The notes beneath the pieces were generated by a model, which ran no database searches, was not told the origin of the DNA, and saw nothing but the letters and a program-made list of their open reading frames with translations. Positions 45,282 through 54,864 of a stretch of DNA of 64,000 nucleotides are shown here, one piece after another. Numbering within the stretch: position 1 is the first letter of the stretch; each line of letters opens with the position of its first letter. This DNA is from Spirosoma arboris (GTDB lineage: Bacteria > Bacteroidota > Bacteroidia > Cytophagales > Spirosomataceae): positions 124,001 to 188,000 of the forward strand of contig NZ_WPIN01000008.1 in NCBI RefSeq assembly GCF_009754945.1, written 5' to 3'. Both the position numbers and the translations under genes were made by a program.

Positions 45282-46385
45282 ATGAAAAAGGTGCTGTATA
45301 CCGTGGCCGTCGGGCTGGTCGTGGCCGCATGTGGTCATAAAAGTACGGAAACTGAAAAAGCCCCCACATCAAGTGCCGATTCGAGCAGTAGTTATTTGAC
45401 TGATTCGGTTCGGCGGATGAATCCAGAAGATGAGCTGACGCTAAACGGCACGGTTACCTTCGATCAGGATAATGTTGTGCGGGTGTTTCCATTGGTGAGT
45501 GGGAACGTTGAAAAAACGACGGCTTCGCTAGGGGCTTATGTTCAAAAAGGGCAGGACCTGGCTTTGATTCGGTCGGGTGATATATCGACATATACGAATG
45601 ATTACCAGGCTGATAAATCAGATTTGGAAGTTGCTCAGCAGCAACTCAAAAATGTATCGGCGCAGTATAAATCGGGATTTGCTTCAGAAACAGATTTCTT
45701 GACGGCCAAAAACAATGTTAAAAAAGCGGAAGACGAACTGAGCAAATCGTCAAATATTCTGCGCGTTTATGGCGGGAGTACGTCTGGAACCGGTCAGCCT
45801 TATTTTGCCGTCAAAGCCCCCATTGCAGGTTATATTGTTGAGAAAAACGTCAATACAGGTCAGGACTTACGATCCGATAACCAGAACCCACTCTATACCA
45901 TTTCGAGCCTCCAGCAAATCTGGGTGCTGGCCAATGTGTACGAGCAGGATATTCCTGAGATTAAACAAGGACAACCTGTTGATCTTCAGGTATTGGCCTA
46001 CCCCGATAAGACATTCAAAGGCGTCATTAGCAACATTAGTAGTGTGCTCGATGAGCAGGCTCGCGTATTGAAAGTCCGGATTGTATTACCCAATCAGGAC
46101 GGCTTGCTGAAGCCGGATATGTTCGCCACTATTCATGTACACCTGCCGAATATGAGTGCCACCGAGGGCGCGAAATCGCTGGCCGTATCGCAAAAGGCCG
46201 TTGTCTTCGACCGCGACCACTATTATGTTATTGTGCAGACAGGTAAGGATAAATACGACGTTCGGGAAGTGAAAGTGCTAAAAAATACGACTCGCTATGC
46301 CTTCATAGAAGGAGGGAATCTCAAGCCAGGAGATATAGTCGTGACTGAAGGTAGTTTGTTGTTATACAATGATTTAACGGATTAG
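45282..46385 (+). CDS. Heavy-metal RND adaptor lipoprotein (CusB/CzcB type)
   Basis: Periplasmic adaptor of 367 residues; lipoprotein signal with lipobox VVAAC at about residue 17. Contains LSGNVEKTTASLGAYVQKGQDLALIRSGD-like biotinyl-lipoyl half, an alpha-hairpin (about 100-150), the second half YFAVKAPIAGYIVEKNVNTGQDL, and the CusB-type ANVYEQDIPEIKQGQPVDLQVLAYP block. Operon partner of the channel gene 3 nt upstream and of the pump after a small hairpin. Metal unknown; the N-terminal histidine count is low. Confidence 0.88.
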   Translation: MKKVLYTVAVGLVVAACGHKSTETEKAPTSSADSSSSYLTDSVRRMNPEDELTLNGTVTFDQDNVVRVFPLVSGNVEKTTASLGAYVQKGQDLALIRSGDISTYTNDYQADKSDLEVAQQQLKNVSAQYKSGFASETDFLTAKNNVKKAEDELSKSSNILRVYGGSTSGTGQPYFAVKAPIAGYIVEKNVNTGQDLRSDNQNPLYTISSLQQIWVLANVYEQDIPEIKQGQPVDLQVLAYPDKTFKGVISNISSVLDEQARVLKVRIVLPNQDGLLKPDMFATIHVHLPNMSATEGAKSLAVSQKAVVFDRDHYYVIVQTGKDKYDVREVKVLKNTTRYAFIEGGNLKPGDIVVTEGSLLLYNDLTD

Positions 46386-46391
46386 TCTGTA

Positions 46392-46417
46392 TAGAGACGC
46401 AAGGGATTGCGTCTCTA
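46392..46417. repeat. Small TAGAGACGCAA palindrome inside an operon
   Basis: TAGAGACGCAA (46392-46402) and TTGCGTCTCTA (46407-46417) form an 11-bp stem with a 4-nt loop. The word is a widespread intergenic palindrome in several bacterial groups. Here it separates adaptor and pump genes, so it would act on operon mRNA as a processing or attenuation point rather than a terminator. Confidence 0.75.
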
Positions 46418-46432
46418 CATATCTATACCTCC

Positions 46433-49400
46433 ATGAATAAATTCATCCGCAGTATAATCACCTTCGCCCTGACGAATCGCTTTGCCGTATTTTTTGGCAT
46501 CGGTATCATCATTGTAGGTGGCGTGGTCGCTTTCCTGAATACACCCGTCGAAACGTTTCCTGATGTGACCAATACGAACGTCATTGTGATCACGCAGTGG
46601 CCCGGTCGTTCAGCCGAAGAAGTCGAGCGGTTTGTCACATTACCACTCGAAACCGAACTGAACTCTGTACCGCGCAAGAGTACATTGCGGTCGGTATCCT
46701 TGTTTGGGCTATCGGTCGTGACCATGATTTTCGAAGATGGCGTTGACAATTTTACGGCTCAGACCAATGTCGCTAATCGAATTACCAGCGTTGACCTTCC
46801 CGACGGCGTAAGTGCAGAGGTCGAGCCGCCTTATGGCCCAACAGGCGAGATTTACCGCTTTACACTAGAGAGCAAAACCAAGGATGTTACCGAGCTTAAA
46901 ACGATTCAGGATTGGGTTATCGAGCGGCAAATTAAGAGTGTACCCGGTATTGCTGATGTGGTTAGTTTTGGTGGCAAGGTTAAAACCATTGAGGTCGATC
47001 TGAACCCGATTCTGCTGGCTAACTACGGTTTCACGGCAATCGATGTCGATCAGGCTATTCAGTCAAGTAATATCAACGTGGGGGGCGATGTTATTAAACA
47101 GGGTAATCAATCGTTGGTAGTGCGTGGAATTGGCTTGCTAACTAACCCCGAAGATGTTGCCGGTATCATTATCGACAACGTAAAAGGAGTGCCCATTAAA
47201 GTGCGTGATGTAGCCACGGTCAAAGAAGGATTCCAGCCCCGATTGGGTATCGTTGGTCGCGACAAACAGGATGACGTGGTGGAATGTATCGTGGTGATGC
47301 GTAAGGGCGAAAACCCGAACGACGTGATTCCGGCACTGAAGGCGAAGATCGATGAACTGAACAACAGTATTTTGCCCAAAGACGTCAAAATCAAGACGTT
47401 CTACGATCGGACAACGCTGAATAATTACACCCTGCATACGGTTGGCGAAAACGTACTGACGGGTATTTTCCTAGTCACGCTCATTCTGCTGATTTTCCTG
47501 GCCGACTGGCGTACAACACTCACTGTGGCGATTGTTATTCCGCTGGCACTATTGTTTGCCTTTATCTGTCTTCGTCTGAAAGGTATGACAGCTAACTTGC
47601 TCAGTATCGGTGCGTTGGACTTTGGGATTATTATTGATGGTGCTGTTGTAATGGTCGAAGGCTTGTTTGTGATGCTCGCTCACCGCGCTGAACAAATGGG
47701 CATGATGAAGTTTAATCGTCGCTCGAAACTAAGCTGGATTGCCCAAAATGCCACGGAGTTAGGCAAATCCATCTTCACCTCGAAGATTATTATTATTACC
47801 GCTTTACTCCCAATTTTCACATTCCAGAAAGTAGAAGGGAAATTGTTCAGCCCACTGGCCTGGACCATCGGTTTTGCATTGACCGGCTCGCTTATTGTTA
47901 GCCTTACCCTGATTCCGTTGCTGTGTAGTTTGTTGCTGAACAAGCAGGTACGCGAACGACACAATCCAGTCGTCAGCGGTCTGGAACGAGCCTATGTCCC
48001 TGCCTTGAACTGGGCGATCCGTCAGCCATTGTCGATCATTGTTATTGCCCTGGGTGCATTGGGGTTCTCACTTTATCTGTTCCTATTTCACATTGGTTCA
48101 GAGTTCCTGCCGCAACTGAACGAAGGATCTATTTACGTGCGGGCTAGCTTGCCTTATTCGGTTGCTTTGGACGAAAGCTATGCTTATACGCGTAAGTTTC
48201 GGGCAATTTTTGAGGAGTTTCCTGAGGTGAGGGGCGTTATTTCACAAACTGGACGCCCAAACGATGGTACCGACCCAACGGGGTTTTTCAACAACGAATT
48301 TTTCGTTGACTTGTACCCGAAAGAAGAGTGGAAGCGCGACATCTCGAAGGATGAGTTGATTGAGCAAATGCAGCAAAAACTAGCGCGTTTTAAGGGTGTT
48401 TCCTTCAACTTTTCACAGCCTATTTCTGATAACGTAGAAGAAGCCGTATCCGGCGTTAAAGGTTCAATGGCTATCAAAATCGTTGGTCAGGACCTGGACG
48501 TACTGGATAAAGAAGCGACAAAAGTGTTCGATGTTATGAAAAAAGTGCCAGGTGTGAGCGATTTGGGTGTGTTTCGGAATTTGGGTCAGCCAGAGTTTCG
48601 AATTCAACTTGATCCACAGAAACTGGCCCTGTACAACGTCCCGACCGATGTAGCCCAGTCGGTTATTGAAACGGCTATCGGGGGTAAAACCGTAACGCAG
48701 TTTTACGAAGGTGAGCGCCATTTCGATATTAAAGTACGATATGACGAGCGATTCCGCTATTCGCCTGAATTGGTTGAAAACTTAATGGTACCTACTCGCT
48801 CGGGTAGTAAAATTCCCCTCAAGGAACTGGCTGATATTGGCACACGCTCAGGACCGGCGTTTGTCTATCGCGAAAACAATGCCCGGTTTATTGCTATTAA
48901 ATTCTCGGTTCGTGACCGAGATCTTGGTAGCACGATTGCCGATGCACAGAAACGCGTTGCCCAGCAGATTAAACTGCCACAGGGTTTTCAGATGCGTTGG
49001 GCAGGTGAGTTTGAAAATCAAACCCGAGCTGAGCGGCAGTTGGCGATTGTCGTTCCGATCAGTATTACCATTATCTTCCTGATTCTGCTGTTTACCTTCG
49101 GTAGCGCACTCGATGCCACACTGATTATTCTGAATGTACCGTTTGCGCTTATTGGAGGCATGCTGGCACTTTGGATTACAGGTATCAACTTTAGTATTTC
49201 GGCGGGTGTAGGATTTATCTGCCTGTTTGGCGTCTCGGTGCAGGACGGTGTTATTCTGATCAACCGATTTAAGGAAAACCTGCATAATAAACTACCCATT
49301 AGCGAAGCCATTCGGGAAGGGGCACTGACGCGGGTTCGACCGGTAGTGATGACGGCTCTCATGGCTTCATTAGGGCTTTTACCCGCAGCACTTTCAACCG

Positions 49401-49579
49401 GCATTGGCTCCGAAACGCAGAAACCATTGGCTACAGTTATGATTGGGGGGCTAATGACCTGTACGGTTTTGTCGCTACTGATTCTGCCCGTTACCTACGA
49501 ACTCATTCACAGTCGACGCGCGCGAAAAGAGTTAGCCCGGCACGAAGCTAAAACGGTCGATATGCCGCATCATCCTTAA
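46433..49579 (+). CDS. Heavy-metal efflux RND pump (CzcA/CusA family)
   Basis: 1048-residue inner-membrane pump of the HME group. The helix-4 signature is GALDFGIIIDGAVVMVE with D396 and D402, which distinguishes it from the HAE pump at 22657-25767 (paired DD). Other blocks are ITQWPGRSAEEVERFVTLPLE, RPNDGTDPTGFFNNEFFVDLYP and GVSVQDGVILINRFKENL. With the TolC and adaptor genes upstream it makes a complete tripartite efflux set. The cation (Cu, Ag, Co, Zn, Cd) cannot be read off; three methionines at CusA-like positions were not verified. Confidence 0.92.
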   Translation: MNKFIRSIITFALTNRFAVFFGIGIIIVGGVVAFLNTPVETFPDVTNTNVIVITQWPGRSAEEVERFVTLPLETELNSVPRKSTLRSVSLFGLSVVTMIFEDGVDNFTAQTNVANRITSVDLPDGVSAEVEPPYGPTGEIYRFTLESKTKDVTELKTIQDWVIERQIKSVPGIADVVSFGGKVKTIEVDLNPILLANYGFTAIDVDQAIQSSNINVGGDVIKQGNQSLVVRGIGLLTNPEDVAGIIIDNVKGVPIKVRDVATVKEGFQPRLGIVGRDKQDDVVECIVVMRKGENPNDVIPALKAKIDELNNSILPKDVKIKTFYDRTTLNNYTLHTVGENVLTGIFLVTLILLIFLADWRTTLTVAIVIPLALLFAFICLRLKGMTANLLSIGALDFGIIIDGAVVMVEGLFVMLAHRAEQMGMMKFNRRSKLSWIAQNATELGKSIFTSKIIIITALLPIFTFQKVEGKLFSPLAWTIGFALTGSLIVSLTLIPLLCSLLLNKQVRERHNPVVSGLERAYVPALNWAIRQPLSIIVIALGALGFSLYLFLFHIGSEFLPQLNEGSIYVRASLPYSVALDESYAYTRKFRAIFEEFPEVRGVISQTGRPNDGTDPTGFFNNEFFVDLYPKEEWKRDISKDELIEQMQQKLARFKGVSFNFSQPISDNVEEAVSGVKGSMAIKIVGQDLDVLDKEATKVFDVMKKVPGVSDLGVFRNLGQPEFRIQLDPQKLALYNVPTDVAQSVIETAIGGKTVTQFYEGERHFDIKVRYDERFRYSPELVENLMVPTRSGSKIPLKELADIGTRSGPAFVYRENNARFIAIKFSVRDRDLGSTIADAQKRVAQQIKLPQGFQMRWAGEFENQTRAERQLAIVVPISITIIFLILLFTFGSALDATLIILNVPFALIGGMLALWITGINFSISAGVGFICLFGVSVQDGVILINRFKENLHNKLPISEAIREGALTRVRPVVMTALMASLGLLPAALSTGIGSETQKPLATVMIGGLMTCTVLSLLILPVTYELIHSRRARKELARHEAKTVDMPHHP

Positions 49580-49580
49580 T

Positions 49581-49620
49581 AAAAAATAGGGACAGGTACT
49601 CAAACCTATCCCTATTTTTT
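49581..49620. terminator. Two-way hairpin after the efflux operon
   Basis: Stem 49581-49597 / 49604-49620 (17 bp, one G-U pair or mismatch), 6-nt loop, with A6 and T6 at the ends giving a U-tract on both strands. Between the convergent pump and WxxGxW genes. Classical intrinsic terminator. Confidence 0.85.
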
Positions 49621-49635
49621 GTTTACACAATTCGT

Positions 49636-49941
49636 TTATCGCCAGTAACCAGGCATCCAGACATATCCACGACGACGTAATGACCAGTGTCCTGGTACCC
49701 ACACCGCCCGTGGTCGGGGAGGAGCTGCCCAGTAACCACCCTGCCAACGATAACTCTGGCGATGAGGTTGCCAGTGCTCAGCAACCCACACATGGCGGGG
49801 TGATGGTGCGGGTGGGCGGGCAATAACTACATGTGGCCGGGGTGGAGTAGGTCGAACACGTACGTAAACCTGCGCGTTCGTATAGGCAATTGAGCTGATA
49901 AATAAACCGGAGAAAAGCAGACTTTTTAAGATGGTTTTCAT
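49636..49941 (-). CDS. Secreted WxxGxW-repeat protein
   Basis: 101-residue exported protein; signal peptide TILKSLLFSGLFISSIAYTNAQ. The mature region is a tandem of Trp/His/Arg-rich repeats: VWVAEHWQPH, YRWQGGYWAAPP, AVWVPGHWSLR, YVWMPGYWR. This is the WxxGxW (YXWXPGHW) repeat type annotated in many Bacteroidota, of unknown function, probably envelope or extracellular. The composition is biased to W, R, P and H. Small monocistronic gene. Confidence 0.78.
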   Translation of the reverse strand: MKTILKSLLFSGLFISSIAYTNAQVYVRVRPTPPRPHVVIARPPAPSPRHVWVAEHWQPHRQSYRWQGGYWAAPPRPRAVWVPGHWSLRRRGYVWMPGYWR

Positions 49942-50133
49942 AACGATTTAGAATTAAGGTAGAATCCACTGTCAGACTCCAACTTAAGCGTATAACAAAT
50001 CGCCAAGCTGCCGTTGACAGGTGTATAACTGTACAATGCAGATTAGAGTTAAAACTTGGCGATAAGTTTAATGATGAGCGCAACCTAACTAATGGATGAG
50101 TCCTTATCTGACTCTTTGTGAAAACAAAAAAGC

Positions 50134-51015
50134 TTACGTAAGCTCAGTAACTTCTTCTGGCTTCGCCCGAAGTTGCTTCGTTGTTTTCCGTGAACCGTCA
50201 TGGCTCCAACCGGGAGGTCCGAAAATATAGCCCAGCGCAGCCCGAAACGATCCTGCCCGACGAACATCCTGCCCAATCGCTATCCATTCATGAAAAGCAA
50301 TTCGGACGGGATTATGTGAGTTCACGTTGGTGACCAGGCCATAGGTTGGCCGGTTGCGTTCCAATTCAAATGTACCAAACATTCGATCCCAGATGATCAG
50401 AATACCCGCGTGATTCTTGTCTAAATAATCCAGATCAGAGCCATGGTGTACTCGATGGTGGGATGGTGTGTTGAAGATGAATTCAATTGGTTTGGGGAAC
50501 TTGTCGATGAGTTCGGTATGAATCCAGAACTGATAGAGCAGACTAATGGACTGCATGGTCATAATCGCTATTGGCGAGAAACCAACCAGGGGGAGCCAAA
50601 TCCAGAAAATGAATGCGCCTGAGATGTTGCCCGTCCAGGTCTGACGCAGAGCCGTACCAAGATTGTATTTCATGGACGAGTGATGTACTACGTGTGAAGC
50701 CCAGAAATATCGGCTGCTGTGACTAATCCGGTGAAACCAGTAATAGCTAAAATCATCGGCAAAAAAAAGGATAACCCACGCCCACCACTGGGTCATATCC
50801 ACGGTAAACAGCCGGAACTGATAAACCAGCGAATAAGCCCCAAATACAATGGCTTTCCCTACGAATCCAATAATAACGTTGCCAATACCCATCGACAAAC
50901 TGCTTGCAGTGTCTTTGGCATCGTAATAATCTTTTTGTTGTTTAGCCGTAATCAGAACCTCGGCAACTAGCAAAATAATAAAACCCGGAATGGCATATTG
51001 AATCAGATCTCTCAT
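50134..51015 (-). CDS. Sterol desaturase/fatty-acid hydroxylase family protein
   Basis: 293-residue integral membrane di-iron oxygenase. The histidine boxes are HRISH (95-99), HVVHH (108-112) and a later HHRVHH in TPSHHRVHHGSDLDYLDKNH, matching the eight-histidine pattern; four hydrophobic stretches span residues 5-160. Acts on a lipid, possibly sphingolipid, hopanoid or fatty acid; cannot be narrowed. The gene is upstream of a divergently unrelated region and downstream of rho. Confidence 0.87.
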   Translation of the reverse strand: MRDLIQYAIPGFIILLVAEVLITAKQQKDYYDAKDTASSLSMGIGNVIIGFVGKAIVFGAYSLVYQFRLFTVDMTQWWAWVILFFADDFSYYWFHRISHSSRYFWASHVVHHSSMKYNLGTALRQTWTGNISGAFIFWIWLPLVGFSPIAIMTMQSISLLYQFWIHTELIDKFPKPIEFIFNTPSHHRVHHGSDLDYLDKNHAGILIIWDRMFGTFELERNRPTYGLVTNVNSHNPVRIAFHEWIAIGQDVRRAGSFRAALGYIFGPPGWSHDGSRKTTKQLRAKPEEVTELT

Positions 51016-51075
51016 AATTTTTCTGACTTTTATGCAAGTTACGGTATTCCTGATATGATTTCAATATGGCTTAGA

Positions 51076-51143
51076 TTAAACACAGAGGCACAAAGGGCAC
51101 AGAGAATTAAAAAACTCTGTGCCCTTTGTGCCTCTGTGTTTAA
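51076..51143. repeat. Perfect 29-bp inverted repeat (CACAGAGGCAC type)
   Basis: Arms 51076-51104 and 51115-51143 are exact reverse complements, 10-nt loop. The arm repeats the word ACAGAGGC/ACAAAGGGC/ACAGAG with an 8-9 nt period. It lies between rho and the hydroxylase gene, both on the minus strand, so it would follow the rho stop codon. Confidence 0.88.
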
Positions 51144-51158
51144 CTTAATTGATGCGTT

Positions 51159-53399
51159 CTACCGGTTCATTGAAGTTAAAAATTCTTCGTTATTCCGCGT
51201 GCCTTTCATGTGGCCAAGCAGGAAATCCATACTTTCCATGGGATTCATATCAGCCATGTGCTTACGTAGAATCCAGACACGTTGTAGGGTCTCTTTGTCC
51301 AATAGCAGATCTTCTCTGCGTGTACCTGAAGCCATAACGTCGATAGCTGGGTAAACGCGCTTGTTCGCTAATTTACGGTCCAGCTGGAGTTCCATGTTGC
51401 CGGTTCCTTTGAATTCTTCAAAGATTACCTCATCCATTTTTGAACCAGTGTCGATCAGGGCCGTAGCGATAATAGTCAGCGAACCCCCGTTCTCTACGTT
51501 CCGGGCCGCGCCGAAGAATCGCTTGGGCCGGTGGAGTGCGTTGGCATCAACACCACCCGACAGGATCTTACCAGACGAGGGTACAACCGTATTATAAGCC
51601 CGCGCCAGACGAGTAATCGAATCAAGCAGGATTACTACATCGTGCCCACATTCGACCATCCGTTTTGCTTTTTCGAGCACCATACTCGACACCTTTACGT
51701 GGCGATCGGCTTGCTCATCAAAGGTTGATGAAATGACCTCTGCATTTACGCTACGGGCCATATCAGTTACTTCTTCCGGACGTTCGTCAATCAGAAGCAC
51801 GATCAGATATACCTCTGGGTGGTTTCTCGTGATGGCGTTGGCGATTTCCTTCAGTAGTACTGTCTTACCCGTTTTGGGTTGAGCGACGATCATACCGCGC
51901 TGACCCTTACCGATAGGTGCGAATAAATCCAGCACCCGCGACGAATAGTTGTCGGGACGGTTGCTAAGATGAAGTTGCTCTTCCGGGAAAAGAGGAGTCA
52001 AATACTCAAATGGAATCCGATCACGAATTTCTTCCGTTGTTTTCCCATTCACTGTTGATACGCGTAGTAGTGCGAAATATTTTTCACCTTCTTTAGGCGG
52101 GCGAATGGCACCACGTACTGTATCGCCGGTTTTCAAGCCAAACAGTTTAATCTGTGAAGGCGATACATAAATATCATCAGGACTAGCGAGGTAGTTATAA
52201 TCTGCTGAGCGCAGAAAACCATAGCCACCATCCTGCATAATCTCCAGCACACCCTCATTGTCGATTATACCATCGAACTCCCGGATGTGTTGATTATACT
52301 GCCGCCGGATTCGGTTTTGATATTCCTGTGCTTCGCGGGCGGGCTGGTTAAGTTGTGGTTGAGGAGCCTGAGTATTTTCGGTCGGTGCTGGTTGATCTGC
52401 TTGAGTTTCTGTAGGTGTCGTCGTTTCAACGGCAGGATCTGCTATTGAAACAACTGGCTCTGCTACCGACTGCATATTGGCTGCATTGTCATCCGAAACA
52501 ACAGTAGGTGTCAGAAATTCGTCGTCGGTCTGGCCGCCATAATTCAGGGCTGTTTCGTCGGTTACAACACGTTGAGTACGTGGCCGTTGATCTCGGCGCT
52601 GATTATTATCACGAAGCTCCCGTGGTCCATTCGAGTTCTGATTATTGTCATTACGATCCCGATTGTTATCTAAGCGTTGCCGGCCATCTCGTTGCCCATC
52701 TGGACGTATATTCCGTTGCTGATTCAGATCCGTCCGTCCATTACGATCTCTATCATTTCGGGGAACACCTTGTCGGAAGGGGCGTTCAGTAGAGGAGTTC
52801 CCTTCGTCGCTGTCGCGTCGATTCTCAACACGATTCCGAACAGGTTGATTAAATTGACCGTTACGTTGGCCAGATTCGCGGGTCTCACGAGGCTGTGGAA
52901 GGACGTTAGGAGCGTCTGTTGGTGTCGCTGTTTCTGCTACAGCAGCAGTTTCGACAGGTATAGGTTCAGGTGTAGGCGCTAGACTAATTTCAGGCGTTGG
53001 TGTAAGAACGCTATCCGCTATTGGGGTCGGAGTAGGCTCAGCCTCCTCAGCCGCTGTACTTGTTTTCGGTTCGGGACTAGTACGTTCGCGTTTGATCCGC
53101 TGACGTGACTGGGGGCTGTTTGGACTAGCCGGTGTAGGCACAGCCTCAACGGGTTTACTTTCTTGGGTTGGAGTTGAAGTAACGGCAACCGTCTTTTTTC
53201 GCCCATTGCGTTTGGGTGGGCCTTCAGCCTGGGTCACCTCTTCGGCCCCTTCAGGGCCTGGGCGTTCCGACTGTTGTTTTATGATTTCGTAAACCAGTTT
53301 TTCTTTTGTGTATTTGGCGATATTACGAATGCCAAACTGCTCAGCAATTGGGTGAAGCTCGGAGAGAAGCTTCATGTCTAATTCTTCTTTCTTGAACAT
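51159..53399 (-). CDS. rho: Transcription termination factor Rho with long disordered insert
   Basis: Hexameric RNA helicase that terminates transcription. Residues 1-46 are the Rho N-terminal helical domain (KKEELDMKLLSELHPIAEQFG). Residues about 48-355 are a disordered insert, first acidic Pro/Thr/Glu-rich, then Arg/Asn/Gln/Asp-rich (NRDRNDNNQNSNGPRELRDN). The RNA-binding domain follows (FDGIIDNEGVLEIMQDGGYGFLR, YVSPSQIKLFGLKTGDTVRG). The ATPase core has P-loop AQPKTGKTVLL with K512, and the Q/R loops PSSGKILSGGVDANAL. At 746 residues it is much longer than E. coli Rho (419). A likely promoter lies about 365 nt upstream. Confidence 0.95.
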   Translation of the reverse strand: MFKKEELDMKLLSELHPIAEQFGIRNIAKYTKEKLVYEIIKQQSERPGPEGAEEVTQAEGPPKRNGRKKTVAVTSTPTQESKPVEAVPTPASPNSPQSRQRIKRERTSPEPKTSTAAEEAEPTPTPIADSVLTPTPEISLAPTPEPIPVETAAVAETATPTDAPNVLPQPRETRESGQRNGQFNQPVRNRVENRRDSDEGNSSTERPFRQGVPRNDRDRNGRTDLNQQRNIRPDGQRDGRQRLDNNRDRNDNNQNSNGPRELRDNNQRRDQRPRTQRVVTDETALNYGGQTDDEFLTPTVVSDDNAANMQSVAEPVVSIADPAVETTTPTETQADQPAPTENTQAPQPQLNQPAREAQEYQNRIRRQYNQHIREFDGIIDNEGVLEIMQDGGYGFLRSADYNYLASPDDIYVSPSQIKLFGLKTGDTVRGAIRPPKEGEKYFALLRVSTVNGKTTEEIRDRIPFEYLTPLFPEEQLHLSNRPDNYSSRVLDLFAPIGKGQRGMIVAQPKTGKTVLLKEIANAITRNHPEVYLIVLLIDERPEEVTDMARSVNAEVISSTFDEQADRHVKVSSMVLEKAKRMVECGHDVVILLDSITRLARAYNTVVPSSGKILSGGVDANALHRPKRFFGAARNVENGGSLTIIATALIDTGSKMDEVIFEEFKGTGNMELQLDRKLANKRVYPAIDVMASGTRREDLLLDKETLQRVWILRKHMADMNPMESMDFLLGHMKGTRNNEEFLTSMNR

Positions 53400-54066
53400 A
53401 GAGGTCAGGTTAGCGATAAACCTTGAAAGGACCGCCTTAGCGGTAAGGATGTAAGTTGAGGATTGTTAAAACTAAGAAACCGCTGTTTTGATAGGCGTGT
53501 TAAGAGACCCATGCTGGTCTAATGTGGGGCTATTGATTGATAAACCAAATTAACCTCAACAGATTCAAGTAATTACGTATTGAAAAATAAATCAAAAATA
53601 TAACTTGGAGTGATTGCCTGATCCAAACATAACCGTCTGGTGGGGCCAGAAGTGGCGGTTATTAAAGCGTTTGGAAAATGACGGTTCGCTATTGCGATGA
53701 TCTGCTGTAGTTATGGGCTATCTCTTTATTGAAAACCCTACCTGCCAACCGGACTGATGGTAACAAAGGTAATAACTTGTTGCGGTATTGTCAAGAAAAC
53801 GTTATTTCCCAGGAAATGTTTCCATTTTTTAAATAAAAAAAGATTTTAATCGAAATGCCTATGAGTTCAGCGTAGTTAATCGACGATCAATTTGTCAGTT
53901 AGCACGTTTAGATGTTGCTTTCTATAAAAATGGTTCGCTGTGAGGAATTTGTTGATAAGGCGGAAAGATCTAAGACAAGTAGGCAGTAGCAGGTTGCCGT
54001 TAAAAATCCTTAAAACCTTTATAAATTCTAAATTTTGTGCCCTACAAGAGCGTTGCACTTTCATAC
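53400..54066. other. Long divergent spacer between rho and coaX
   Basis: 667 bp with no credible gene. It carries the predicted rho promoter at 53764-53794 and a further TAnnTTTG box on the minus strand (TATGTTTG at 53631-53624, no good -33 element). On the plus side TAAATTTTG at 54029-54037 is a near match upstream of coaX. Most of the region would be rho leader RNA. Confidence 0.5.
53764..53794 (-). promoter_or_regulatory. Candidate rho promoter with long leader
   Basis: Minus strand: TTG (53794-53792), 20 nt, TACCTTTG (53771-53764), an exact TTG-N20-TAnnTTTG match. Transcription from near 53757 would give a leader of about 355 nt before the rho ATG, suitable for Rho autoregulation. Confidence 0.6.
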
Positions 54067-54864
54067 ATGAGCCGAACAGATACGAATTACCATTACGGAA
54101 CAACATCTACCAATTTGGTTATCGACTGGGGAAATACCAACCTGAAAGCAGGCTGGTTTGCCGAGTCACAGTTAGTGAAAACGGAACGCTATGCCTCGCT
54201 AAATGAGCTGTTGGCTGATCTTGAGAGTAACTTAATAGTGAATATGCTGGTCTCTTCAACTAGTCGACCAACGGATGAGATTCGCGTTGAGTTAATGGGA
54301 ATAAGTAATAATTTCTGGGTATTGGATAGCCAAACTCCTGTTCCTATACGTAAGGCATACGATACCCCTACTACCCTTGGTGCCGACCGGGTAGCTGCTG
54401 CTGTAGGCGCCATGACGTTGTTTCCGAATCAGGATTGCCTGATTCTTGACCTCGGAACTTGCCTGACCGCCGATTTAATTGATCAGCAGGCTGTGTTTCA
54501 GGGAGGACTGATTTCGCCGGGATTACATATGAGATTTCGGGCGATGCATGAACAAACTGCCCGGTTGCCTCTTGTTAAAACGCCCCCTGAGTGGCCTGAC
54601 TTGACTGCTAAAAATACACAGTCGGCTATGCAGAGCGGAGTGATGAACGGGATGGCCTTTGAACTGAATGGAATTGTCGAATTATATCGTCGCGAACGGC
54701 CGGGTATTGCAGTACTCCTGTGCGGAGGTGATGCTATCGCCTTTGAAAGTCGTCTTAAACCGCCGATATTTGCAGTGCCCGAATTGGTGCTGACTGGATT
54801 GAATCGAATTTTACGCTATAATGTTGAGAATTTACAAGCGAGTACGCCGGACGTTAACGCATAG
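54067..54864 (+). CDS. coaX: Type III pantothenate kinase
   Basis: Phosphorylates pantothenate, the first CoA step, and needs a monovalent cation. From ATG 54067 there are 265 residues. Markers are VIDWGNTNLKAGWF (P-loop-like phosphate 1, D20 to T24), TTLGADRVAAAVGA, LILDLGTCLTADLID (phosphate 2) and FQGGLISPGLHMR; length and order are those of CoaX. An in-frame ATG at 54037 would add ten residues. The next gene overlaps the last 44 nt. CoaBC, the next enzymes of the pathway, is 7 kb downstream. Confidence 0.93.
   Translation: MSRTDTNYHYGTTSTNLVIDWGNTNLKAGWFAESQLVKTERYASLNELLADLESNLIVNMLVSSTSRPTDEIRVELMGISNNFWVLDSQTPVPIRKAYDTPTTLGADRVAAAVGAMTLFPNQDCLILDLGTCLTADLIDQQAVFQGGLISPGLHMRFRAMHEQTARLPLVKTPPEWPDLTAKNTQSAMQSGVMNGMAFELNGIVELYRRERPGIAVLLCGGDAIAFESRLKPPIFAVPELVLTGLNRILRYNVENLQASTPDVNA

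Noticed and set aside
48848..49285. 145-codon open frame opposite the metal pump gene
   Set aside because: Antisense shadow of a well-conserved RND pump; no start signals, biased composition and no family resemblance.
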